From Cellulomonas sp. SG140 (lineage in GTDB: Bacteria; Actinomycetota; Actinomycetes; Actinomycetales; Cellulomonadaceae): a stretch of 64,000 bases of DNA. The stretch is taken from assembly GCF_025770785.1 (NCBI RefSeq), contig NZ_JANZLA010000001.1, positions 682,001 to 746,000 of the forward strand. Reading direction: 5' to 3'. The translations under genes were made by a program, and so were the position numbers. The stretch's first letter is position 1, and every line of letters begins with the position of its first letter. Shown here piece by piece: positions 8,591 through 16,543 of this stretch. The notes below the pieces were generated by a model. The model ran no database searches. It saw nothing but the letters and a program-made list of their open reading frames with translations, and had not been told where the DNA came from.

Positions 8591-11043
8591 TCCCGCGGGC
8601 GCGGTCCCCGCGGAGCCGTGTCGGCGAGGCTGTCGTCGTCCAGGTCCTGGTCAGGCAGGTCGGCGGCGAGCTCGGCGTCCGAGAACTCGTCCGTCTCGTC
8701 GAACTCGAGCTCCGCCTCGAGCATCTCCGGGTCCTGCGAACCGTCGGACGCGCGCCGTCCTTCGGCCGACGCCGCGGCGACCGACTCGCGGTCCACCCGC
8801 GCCGCCCGGAGCCGGGACACGATCACCGCCCCGAACGCCACCCCGGCCGCGAGCACGGCGATCACCAGACGCAGCGCGTGGTTGGCGCCGGCGCCGGCCG
8901 ACACTGACACGACGGCCGGCGCGACCAGCAGTGCCACCAGGTTCATCACCTTGATCAGCGGGTTGATCGCCGGTCCGGCGGTGTCCTTGAACGGGTCGCC
9001 GACGGTGTCACCGATCACGGCCGCGGCGTGCGCCGCCGAACCCTTGCCGCCGTAGTGCCCGTCCTCGACGATCTTCTTCGCGTTGTCCCAGGTGCCGCCG
9101 CTGTTGGCGAGGAACACGGCCATCAGCACACCGGCGCCGATCGCACCGGCGAGGAAACCGGCGAGCGGGCCGATGCCCAGCCCGAACCCGACGGCGATCG
9201 GTGCGAACGCCGCCAGCAGGCCGGGGGTGGCCAGCTCCCGCAGCGAGTCGCGCGTGCAGATGTCGACCACCCGGCCGTACTCCGGCCGCTCGGTGCCGCC
9301 CATGATGCCGGGGTGCTCGCGGAACTGGCGGCGCACCTCGAAGACGATCGCACCGGCGGCGCGGGTCACGGCGTCGATCGCGAGGCCGGAGAACAGGAAC
9401 ACGGTCGCGCCGCCCAGGATCAGGCCGACCAGCGTGACCGGGCTGATGATCTGGTAGTCCATCATCGCGGTGACCAGGTCGTCGCCGATCCGGCCGCTGA
9501 CCCCCGCGAGCGACGTGCGCACCGCGTCGGCGTAGGAGCCGAACAGCGCGGTCGCGGCGAGCACAGCCGTGGCGATCGCGATGCCCTTGGTGACGGCCTT
9601 GGTGGTGTTCCCGACGGCGTCGAGGTCGGTGAGGATGCGCGCACCCTCGTCGGTGACGTCGCCGGACATCTCCGCGATGCCCTGGGCGTTGTCGCTGACC
9701 GGACCGAAGGTGTCCATCGCGACGATCACGCCGACCGTCGTCAGCAGGCCGCAGCCCGCGAGCGCGATGAGGAACAGGGCCAGCGGGATCGACCCGCCCG
9801 CCACCAGGAACACGGCGCAGATCGCCGCGGCGATGATGCCCGCGGTGTAGACGGCGGACTCGAAGCCCACGCCGATGCCGGACAGCACCACGGTGGCGGC
9901 ACCGGTCAGCGTGGTCCGGGCGACGTGCAGGGTGGGGTTGCTGGTGGTGTTGGTGAAGTAGCCGGTCACCCAGAGGATCACGCCGGCCAGCACCACGCCG
10001 ACCAGCACCGCGATCGACGCGATCAGGCGCGGGTCGCCGTGGTGGGTCTGCAGCCCGGCGGTGCCGTCCGTGAAGGCCGAGAACGACGACGGCAGGTAGA
10101 CGAAGGCGGCGACGGTGGCCAGCACCACGCCGAGCAGCGCCGCCGTGTAGAAGCCGCGGTTGATCGCCTGCAGCCCGGACTCCTGGCCACGGACCCGCGT
10201 GATGAACACACCGAGGGCTGCCACGAGGGCGCCGACGGCCGTCACGAGCAGCGGGAACACCATGCCGTGCTCGCCGAACGCCGCCTTGCCCAGGATCAGC
10301 GCGGCGACCAGCGTCACGGCGTACGACTCGAACAGGTCGGCCGCCATGCCGGCGCAGTCGCCGACGTTGTCACCCACGTTGTCCGCGATGGTGGCGGCGT
10401 TGCGCGGGTCGTCCTCCGGGATGCCCTGCTCCACCTTGCCCACCAGGTCGGCGCCGACGTCGGCCGCCTTGGTGAAGATGCCGCCGCCCACCCGCATGAA
10501 CATCGCGAGCAGCGCGGCGCCGAAGCCGAAGCCCTCGAGCACCGCGGGCGCGTTCCCCCGGTAGACGAGGACGACGGCGGACGCGCCGAGCAGCCCGAGG
10601 CCGACGACCGACATGCCCACCACGCCGCCCGTCCGGAAGGCGATCCGGGCACCGGCCGCCCGTCCGTCGGGACCGGAGGCCGCCGCCGCGACGCGCAGGT
10701 TGGCACGCGTGGCCAGCCACATGCCGAGGAACCCGATCGATGCGGAGAAACCTGCCCCGAACAGGAAGAAGATGCTGCGGCCCAGCTTGACGCCACCGTC
10801 GCCCGGGAGCAGCAGCAGCAGCGCGACGACCACCACGGCGAACAGGCCGAGCGTGCGCAGCTGCCGACGGAGGAACGCCGAGGCACCCTCCTGCACGGCG
10901 TGCGCGATGTCCTGCATGCGGACGGTCCCCTCGCCCGCGGCCAGCACCTGACGGGCCAGCACCGCGGCGACCGCCAGGGCAGCCACCGCCACGGCGGCGA
11001 TGCATCCGACGATCACCAGGCTCGTGGTGCCGAGCTGCAGCAT
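8587..11043 (-). CDS. hppA: Membrane proton-translocating pyrophosphatase, K+-independent type
   Basis: Integral membrane enzyme of 818 residues with about 16 helices that hydrolyses pyrophosphate and pumps protons. The active-site stretches DNVGDNVGDCAGMAADLFES and DVGADLVGKVEQG are present. The segment GNTTKAVTKG has Lys and Thr at the positions that distinguish K+-independent from K+-dependent enzymes (family knowledge), so no potassium requirement is expected. An acidic tail of about 50 residues (residues 765-810) extends beyond the usual length. First gene of the operon with the EEP nuclease and methyltransferase. GGGGGAGGATCC precedes the ATG. Confidence 0.97.
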   Translation of the reverse strand: MLQLGTTSLVIVGCIAAVAVAALAVAAVLARQVLAAGEGTVRMQDIAHAVQEGASAFLRRQLRTLGLFAVVVVALLLLLPGDGGVKLGRSIFFLFGAGFSASIGFLGMWLATRANLRVAAAASGPDGRAAGARIAFRTGGVVGMSVVGLGLLGASAVVLVYRGNAPAVLEGFGFGAALLAMFMRVGGGIFTKAADVGADLVGKVEQGIPEDDPRNAATIADNVGDNVGDCAGMAADLFESYAVTLVAALILGKAAFGEHGMVFPLLVTAVGALVAALGVFITRVRGQESGLQAINRGFYTAALLGVVLATVAAFVYLPSSFSAFTDGTAGLQTHHGDPRLIASIAVLVGVVLAGVILWVTGYFTNTTSNPTLHVARTTLTGAATVVLSGIGVGFESAVYTAGIIAAAICAVFLVAGGSIPLALFLIALAGCGLLTTVGVIVAMDTFGPVSDNAQGIAEMSGDVTDEGARILTDLDAVGNTTKAVTKGIAIATAVLAATALFGSYADAVRTSLAGVSGRIGDDLVTAMMDYQIISPVTLVGLILGGATVFLFSGLAIDAVTRAAGAIVFEVRRQFREHPGIMGGTERPEYGRVVDICTRDSLRELATPGLLAAFAPIAVGFGLGIGPLAGFLAGAIGAGVLMAVFLANSGGTWDNAKKIVEDGHYGGKGSAAHAAAVIGDTVGDPFKDTAGPAINPLIKVMNLVALLVAPAVVSVSAGAGANHALRLVIAVLAAGVAFGAVIVSRLRAARVDRESVAAASAEGRRASDGSQDPEMLEAELEFDETDEFSDAELAADLPDQDLDDDSLADTAPRGPRPRE

Positions 11044-11196
11044 GGATCCTCCCCCAAGGACGTCGCACGGCTCTCGGCCGAGTCGTTCCTCGGCACCGTT
11101 GCCGGGAATCCGGGCAGTCTAGCCAGGGAGTGTGACCTTGGTCCTACCGAGGGCCGAACGAGAGGTGTCTAGGCCGACGTCCTGCGACCGGCGGCG

Positions 11197-11544
11197 TCAG
11201 CGCGTCGGCTCCTCGACCAGCGCGTCGTCGAGGGAGGGCCTGATGGTGAACACCTGCTCCAGCGCCGTGATGCGGAACACCATGAGCAACCGCTCCGAGT
11301 CGACGACCAGCTGCAGCCGGCCACCGGCGGTTCGCACCCGCTTCAGCGTGCCGACCAGCAGGCCCAGGCCCGTCGAGTCCATGAAGGTGACGCCCCGCAG
11401 GTCGACCACCAGGTCGACCTGCTGCCGGTCGATCAGGGCGTTCAGCCGCTCGCGCAGGGTGTCGGCGGTGGCGACGTCGATCTCGCCGTCGACCTCGACC
11501 ACCGTCTGCTGGCCGACCTCACGGCTCACCACACGCAGCGCCAC
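11197..11544 (-). CDS. STAS-domain anti-sigma factor antagonist
   Basis: Single STAS domain of 115 residues. The conserved phospho-acceptor region reads MDSTGLGLLVG, preceded by VDLVVDLRGV. Such proteins bind an anti-sigma kinase and release an alternative sigma factor when unphosphorylated. GTG start (VALRVVSRE) chosen because GGAGGGG lies 7 nt upstream; longer in-frame versions add 28 unconserved residues. No kinase or sigma gene is adjacent, so this is an orphan component. The next gene downstream on the same strand is hppA, 153 bp away. Confidence 0.88.
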   Translation of the reverse strand: MALRVVSREVGQQTVVEVDGEIDVATADTLRERLNALIDRQQVDLVVDLRGVTFMDSTGLGLLVGTLKRVRTAGGRLQLVVDSERLLMVFRITALEQVFTIRPSLDDALVEEPTR

Positions 11545-11652
11545 GGCCTGCCCCTCCACGTCCGCTCGGCACGACACCGGAATTGAAACATCCGCGCCGG
11601 CCAGGAGCCACAACAGCGACAGTGGCACTCGTCACCGCGACCGAGCTTCGGG

Positions 11653-13293
11653 TCAGAAGGGTGGGACGTCCGGGTAGGCAGCAACCGCACGACGAGCACC
11701 AGGCATCGCTGAACGAGCAGGAAGGCGAGCGGAGGCATCCGCCCGGGGACGGTCGGCGGTTGACGGCGGCGGCCCGGTGTCGAGACGTACAGCCGGCTCG
11801 TCGTGGTAACGCCGACCCGACGGCGTCTGCCAAACGACCTCACCGCCGCGCCGATGCGTCACCTTCCATCGACCCAGGTGCTTGAGCCGGTGGTGCTTGC
11901 GGCACAGATGGGCGAGGTTGTCCGCCGCCGTCTCGCCGCCGGCCGCCCAAGCCGTCGAGTGGTCGACGTCGCAGCGAGCGGCCCGGCGCGCGCAGCCGGG
12001 GAACCGGCAGGTGACGTCCCGCACCGCCAGCGCGGTACGGAGATCTGCCGGCACCCCGTACCGGCGGCGACCGACGGACAGCACCGTCCCCGTGTGCGGG
12101 TCGGTGAGAACCCTGATGAACGACGGCGCGTCCGCCGCCAGGCGACGAGCCGTCTCGATGTCGATCGGTCCGTGGCCCTCGAGCACGGCCGGCTCGTCAT
12201 CGTGTCCGAGCAGCGTCAGAACCGGCACCGTGAGCACCACGGTCGCCCGGATTCCGCGCGCGCTGTCCGGGAGCGAGCTGCCGAGGCCACTCGGGTGGGC
12301 GTCCACGTGGTCGGAGCGGCTCGGATCGTCGCGTCCGTCGACGCGGCCGGGGTGCCGCTGCTGCTCCGGCGGCCGCCGCGGGGCGGCGGCGACCGACCGG
12401 ACGGCGTCCGAAGCGTCCGGGTCGATGAGGAGGGCGGACATCACGTCCGCACGCAGCTGCGGCAGCGAGCGGCCTTCATCAGGGCCCTGGACCTCCGCGG
12501 CCAGGTCGGAGATGCGGTGGAACGCCGCATAGGCCTGCTCGGCTGGCAGGAGGGCACTGAGCCACGCGAGGTGGTCGTCAGCAGGCGTCACGGTGACGTG
12601 CCGGTCGGCAACCGCCGCGCGGCGCGCCTCCGGGGTCACCGGACCGGCGTGCCGCGCGCGCCACCGACGGGCCACGGAGCGGAACCGGGACGGGTCCAGC
12701 GCCAGCGCCCGCGGGGTCAGCGCCTCGTCTGCCGCTGAGCGCACCTGCTCCGGGCACCGCTCGAACAGCTCGAGCATCACGTCGACGTGCCACCGGGAGA
12801 CCTCACCGTCGGCGTTCGCCTGCGCGAGACGCGGGAAGCACCTGGTGAGGACGGCCGTGCGGCGCACCCGCGACGAGACGGTCGACTCCGGCAGACGAAG
12901 AGCGAGCGCGAGCTCCGCGATCATGTCGGTCCGGGCCCACTCCCAGGCGACGCTGTCGGACAAGGTGTCCGACAGCTCGGCACGACGCATGGCGGCGCCG
13001 CTCCGGAACGCCTCGACGACGAGAGCGTCACGCCAGGCCGAGATGCGGTTCACCAGGCGGTCCGCCGCCGAGACCGCCGAGATCATGTCGTCGACCGGAT
13101 CGCGGTCGTCCCCGTCCGCGAGCTCGGCGGGCACGGCGGGCACGGCGGGCACGGCGGGCACGGCAGGCACGGCAGGCACGGCAGGCACGGCAGGCACGGC
13201 GGGCACGGCAGGCACGGCAGGCACGGCGGGCACGGCGGGCACGGTGGGCACGGCGGGGAGCGTCCCCGCCGGTGCCAGCCGCCCGTCATCCAT
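11653..13293 (-). CDS. DUF222 / HNH endonuclease (13E12 repeat family)
   Basis: 546 residues. Residues 12-57 are an uninterrupted run of about 14 Pro-Ala-Val triplets encoded by a 9-bp minisatellite. A helical DUF222 domain follows (about 70-360), and the C-terminal HNH nuclease motif contains CRFPGCARRAARCDVDH, then NLAHLCRKHHRLKH. These proteins are abundant in actinobacteria, and some resemble the mycobacterial 13E12 repeat family; cellular role is not established. The ATG sits in CCATGG without a strong ribosome site. No terminal inverted repeats were seen nearby. Confidence 0.88.
   Translation of the reverse strand: MDDGRLAPAGTLPAVPTVPAVPAVPAVPAVPAVPAVPAVPAVPAVPAVPAVPAVPAELADGDDRDPVDDMISAVSAADRLVNRISAWRDALVVEAFRSGAAMRRAELSDTLSDSVAWEWARTDMIAELALALRLPESTVSSRVRRTAVLTRCFPRLAQANADGEVSRWHVDVMLELFERCPEQVRSAADEALTPRALALDPSRFRSVARRWRARHAGPVTPEARRAAVADRHVTVTPADDHLAWLSALLPAEQAYAAFHRISDLAAEVQGPDEGRSLPQLRADVMSALLIDPDASDAVRSVAAAPRRPPEQQRHPGRVDGRDDPSRSDHVDAHPSGLGSSLPDSARGIRATVVLTVPVLTLLGHDDEPAVLEGHGPIDIETARRLAADAPSFIRVLTDPHTGTVLSVGRRRYGVPADLRTALAVRDVTCRFPGCARRAARCDVDHSTAWAAGGETAADNLAHLCRKHHRLKHLGRWKVTHRRGGEVVWQTPSGRRYHDEPAVRLDTGPPPSTADRPRADASARLPARSAMPGARRAVAAYPDVPPF
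13125..13257. repeat. 9-bp coding minisatellite
   Basis: About 14 tandem copies of GGCACGGCG or GGCACGGCA, coding for Pro-Ala-Val repeats near the N-terminus of the HNH endonuclease. The period is a multiple of three, so copy-number changes would leave the reading frame intact. There are no spacers, so this is not a CRISPR array. Confidence 0.95.
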
Positions 13294-13534
13294 GGGGAGA
13301 TCCCATCACCGACCACTGAAATAGCAACCCAAACCGGGCGCCGGGCGCTCGCCGTCGGCGATCAGCCGTTGCTGAGGTGACGTGGTAGTCGGTCACGGCT
13401 GGGCGGGCAGGCGACAGCAGGCGGGTATGCAGACAGCAGGCTGCGCAGGCTGCGCAGGCAGGGCAGGCGGGGGAGGCAGGGCAGGCAGGCAGCGCAGCGC
13501 AGAGCGTGCTCAGTCCGAGCCGACCACAGCCCCG
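13294..13534. repeat. Intergenic region with GCAGG-type low-complexity repeat
   Basis: Between nrdG (ends 13535) and the HNH gene. Positions 13401-13500 consist mainly of degenerate copies of GCAGGC or GGCAGG with insertions of TGCGCA. No gene or clear promoter was seen. The region resembles the nearby minisatellite in composition but is less regular. Confidence 0.7.
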
Positions 13535-14323
13535 TCAGCGAGCGCCCCGGACCGCCGCCAGCGCAGCCCGGTACTCCTCCGTGGTGCCGTCCGCTCGTAC
13601 GGTCTGCAGCACGTGCTCGCGGACCCCCCGCTCCGCGAGCACGGCAGTCAGCTCGACGACGTCGTCGTCGGACATCACCGTCGGATCCACCGTGGTGCGC
13701 ACCTGCACGTCCACGCCCGACGCGAGCACCAGCTCGAGAGAGGAGAACGCCTGGTCGGCACTGGTCGTCGGTCCACCGGTCCGCGTGATCGCGCGGTACA
13801 GCCGCGCCGGCGCCTTGATGTCGAGCCCCACCCAGTCCACCAGCGGCAGCAGCTGCCGGAGCCGACGTGGATAGGTGCCACCCGTGTGCAGTCCGACGAG
13901 GAAGCCTGCCTCCTTCACCTCACGCATCGCGGCCACCAGCCCGGCCTGCCGGGTCGGCTCACCGCCCGAGAAGACCACGCCGTCCAGCAGCCCCCGACGT
14001 CGCGCGAGCAGGTCACGGACCGCCTGCCACGGGACCACGCCGGGCGTCCGCGGATCGAGGATCGCGCTGTTGTGGCAGTAGGTGCACCGCCACGGGCAGC
14101 CCTGCAGGAACGCCGTGGCGACCAGGTGGCCTGGCCAGTCGACGGTGGAGAGCGACACGAGACCGGCGATCTGCAGGTCGTCGGCAGCGGCGCCACGAGC
14201 GTGCGAGCCGACCGGTGCCGTCGAGGAGTCCGAACCGCGCCGCGCGGCCTGCGACGGCGAGCCGGCACGGGCCGACGACGAGGCAGCGCGCCCCGTCGTC
14301 GGCCCGGTCGTCGTCATCGTCAT
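13535..14323 (-). CDS. nrdG: Anaerobic ribonucleotide reductase activating protein (radical SAM)
   Basis: Radical-SAM activase of 262 residues that installs the glycyl radical on NrdD. The iron-sulfur motif CPWRCTYC gives Cys76, Cys80 and Cys83. Downstream are the SAM-binding GGEPT (VVFSGGEPTRQAG) and GLHTGGTYP. The first ~45 residues are a Thr/Ala/Ser-rich, probably disordered extension. The ATG overlaps the nrdD stop (ATGA), so the two are translationally coupled. Confidence 0.94.
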   Translation of the reverse strand: MTMTTTGPTTGRAASSSARAGSPSQAARRGSDSSTAPVGSHARGAAADDLQIAGLVSLSTVDWPGHLVATAFLQGCPWRCTYCHNSAILDPRTPGVVPWQAVRDLLARRRGLLDGVVFSGGEPTRQAGLVAAMREVKEAGFLVGLHTGGTYPRRLRQLLPLVDWVGLDIKAPARLYRAITRTGGPTTSADQAFSSLELVLASGVDVQVRTTVDPTVMSDDDVVELTAVLAERGVREHVLQTVRADGTTEEYRAALAAVRGAR

Positions 14324-16320
14324 GCACCCACCGCGACGGGCTCGCCCGCGCCCACGATCTCGTCGTGCGCGTACGCGTGCATGCCGGGGTCCGCACCGAA
14401 CGCGACCCGCTCCTCGAAGGAGACCCGCTCCGCCTGCTCGCCCTTCTTGCCGACGTTGAACGAGCTCACGGGCCGGAAGTAGCCCATGACGCGCGTCCAC
14501 ACCTCGCACTCCACCGGCGCGGCGTCCGGGTGCGCCTCCGCGCAGCGCGGGCACGTGTGGTGCTCACCGGCGAGGTAGCCGTGGTTCGGGCAGATCGAGA
14601 AGGTCGGCGTGATGGTCAGGTACGGCAGGCGGAAGCTCGACAGCGACCGCTTCACCAGCTCGCGGCAGGCCTCCGCGGTGCTGATCCGCTCCGACATGTA
14701 CAGGTGCAGCACCGTGCCGCCGGTGTACTTGGTCTGCAGCTCGTCCTGCCGGGCCAGCGCCTCGAACGGGTCGTCGGTGAAGCCCACCGGCAGCTGCGAG
14801 GAGTTGGTGTAGTACGGGTTGGCGTCCGTACCGGCCTGCAGGATGCCGGCGAACCGCTTGCGGTCCTCCTTGGCGAACCGGTACGTCGTCCCCTCGGCCG
14901 GCGTCGCCTCGAGGTTGTACAGGTGACCCGTCTCCTCCTGGAACTCGACCATCCGGCCGCGCACGTGGTCGAGGATGCGCAGCGCCAGCTGGTGGCCGCG
15001 AGGGTCGGTGATGTCGTACTCGTCGCCGGTGAAGTTGCGGATCATCTCGTTGATCCCGTTGACGCCGATCGTGGAGAAATGGTTCTCCAGCGAGCCGAGG
15101 TACCGCTTGGTGTACGGGAACAGGCCCTCCTCGAGCAGCCGCCCGATCACGTCGCGCTTGAGCTCGAGCGACGTGCGAGCCAGCTCCAGCAGCCGGTCGA
15201 GCGCCGTCGTCAGGCCGGCCTCGTCTCCCGGGAAGAGGAAGCCCAGGCGCGCCATGTTGACCGTCACCACGCCGACGGACCCCGTCTGCTCCGCGGAGCC
15301 GAACAGGCCGTTGCCGCGCTTGAGCAGCTCGCGCAGGTCCAGCTGCAGCCGGCAGCACATCGACCGCACGTCGCCGGGGTTCATGTCCGAGTTGATGAAG
15401 TTCTGGAAGTAGGGCAGCCCGTACTTCGCCGTCATGGCGAACAGCCGCTCGGCGTTCTCGGACTCCCAGGGGAAGTCCTTGGTGATGTTGTACGTGGGGA
15501 TCGGGAAGGTGAACACCCGGCCCGACGCGTCGCCGGCCGTCATCACCTCCATGTACGCACGGTTGATCATGTCCATCTCGACCTGCAGCTCGCCGTACGT
15601 GAAGTCGCACGGCTCGTCGCCGACGAACGGCACCTGCTCCTTCAGGTCCTCCGGGCAGGTCCAGTCGAACGTCAGGTTGGTGAACGGGGTCTGCGTGCCC
15701 CAGCGGCTCGGGACGTTCAGGTTGTAGATCAGCTCCTGGATGCCCTGGCGCACCTGCTCGTAGGTGAGCTGGTCCAGCCGGACGAAGGGGGCCATGTACG
15801 TGTCGAACGAGCTGAAGGCCTGGGCGCCGGCCCACTCGTTCTGCATGGTGCCGAGGAAGTTGACGATCTGGCCGATGGCCGACGAGAAGTGCTTGGGGGC
15901 GGTCGCCTCGACCTTGCCGGGCACGCCGTTGAGACCCTCCTGCAGCAGCGTGCGCAGCGACCAGCCGGCGCAGTAGCCGCTCAGCATGTCGAGGTCGTGG
16001 ATGTGGATGTCGCCCTCGCGGTGGGCCGCACCGATCTCGGCCGGGTACACGTGGGACAGCCAGTAGTTGGCGACCATCTTCCCGGCGGTGTTGAGGATCA
16101 GACCACCGAGCGAGTAGCCCTGGTTCGCGTTGGCGTTGACCCGCCAGTCGCTGCGGTCCAGGTACTCCTCGATGGACGAGCCGACCTCGACCATGACCGG
16201 CGCGGCCGGCTGCTGCGGCACGGTGGACGTCGTCGTCCCACGCTGCGCCTCGACCTGCTGGGGCTCTGCACCGAGCCCCGACCCCTGCGTCGCGTGCTGC
16301 GACGACTCCTGCACCGACAT
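14320..16320 (-). CDS. nrdD: Anaerobic ribonucleoside-triphosphate reductase (class III)
   Basis: Oxygen-sensitive glycyl-radical enzyme of 666 residues that makes deoxyribonucleotides without oxygen. The C-terminal region has the zinc-site pattern CPNHGYLAGEHHTCPRC followed by the radical-site segment RVMGYFRP, in which Gly613 is the expected radical residue. The N-terminal 45 residues are Gln/Thr-rich, and no ATP-cone domain is visible, so allosteric overall-activity control may be absent. AGGAGG lies 7 nt before the ATG. An NrdR-like box about 60 bp upstream suggests repression when deoxynucleotides are plentiful. Its presence implies growth under anoxia. Confidence 0.95.
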   Translation of the reverse strand: MSVQESSQHATQGSGLGAEPQQVEAQRGTTTSTVPQQPAAPVMVEVGSSIEEYLDRSDWRVNANANQGYSLGGLILNTAGKMVANYWLSHVYPAEIGAAHREGDIHIHDLDMLSGYCAGWSLRTLLQEGLNGVPGKVEATAPKHFSSAIGQIVNFLGTMQNEWAGAQAFSSFDTYMAPFVRLDQLTYEQVRQGIQELIYNLNVPSRWGTQTPFTNLTFDWTCPEDLKEQVPFVGDEPCDFTYGELQVEMDMINRAYMEVMTAGDASGRVFTFPIPTYNITKDFPWESENAERLFAMTAKYGLPYFQNFINSDMNPGDVRSMCCRLQLDLRELLKRGNGLFGSAEQTGSVGVVTVNMARLGFLFPGDEAGLTTALDRLLELARTSLELKRDVIGRLLEEGLFPYTKRYLGSLENHFSTIGVNGINEMIRNFTGDEYDITDPRGHQLALRILDHVRGRMVEFQEETGHLYNLEATPAEGTTYRFAKEDRKRFAGILQAGTDANPYYTNSSQLPVGFTDDPFEALARQDELQTKYTGGTVLHLYMSERISTAEACRELVKRSLSSFRLPYLTITPTFSICPNHGYLAGEHHTCPRCAEAHPDAAPVECEVWTRVMGYFRPVSSFNVGKKGEQAERVSFEERVAFGADPGMHAYAHDEIVGAGEPVAVGA

Positions 16321-16381
16321 CTGCGCCCTCCTGAGCCTGCGTCACCCGCGGTCCGGGTGGAGCCCTATCCGAGCGCACCCG

Positions 16382-16397
16382 ACACAAGATGTTGTGG
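16382..16397 (-). promoter_or_regulatory. Putative NrdR box upstream of nrdD
   Basis: ACACAAGATGTTGTGG matches the NrdR-box consensus (acaCwAtATaTwGtgt) at 13 of 16 positions by eye and is a near palindrome. It lies 62 bp before the nrdD start and overlaps the most plausible -35. A weaker second site with the same outer half-sites (ACAC...TGTG) is at 16411-16426, 29 bp away; paired boxes about three helical turns apart are usual for NrdR. Confidence 0.65.
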
Positions 16398-16543
16398 TCC
16401 GACTCGCCCGACACGCCCACATGTGCCACGAAGACATTCCGTTCAACGCCCGGCGCGGGCGGCAGGCCCGGGACCAACGTCCCGGAACGCGGGTGATCTT
16501 GACGCCCGACGAGGGCACCACGCGCGGATGCGACCATGAAGAG

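Noticed and set aside
13125..13257. Possible CRISPR array
   Set aside because: Repeats of 9 bp are directly adjacent without spacers and lie within a coding frame; no cas genes nearby.
12593..13324. Plus-strand frame with Gly-Thr-Ala repeats resembling a collagen-like protein
   Set aside because: It is the complement of the 9-bp minisatellite in the HNH gene; the rest of the frame has no recognisable sequence.
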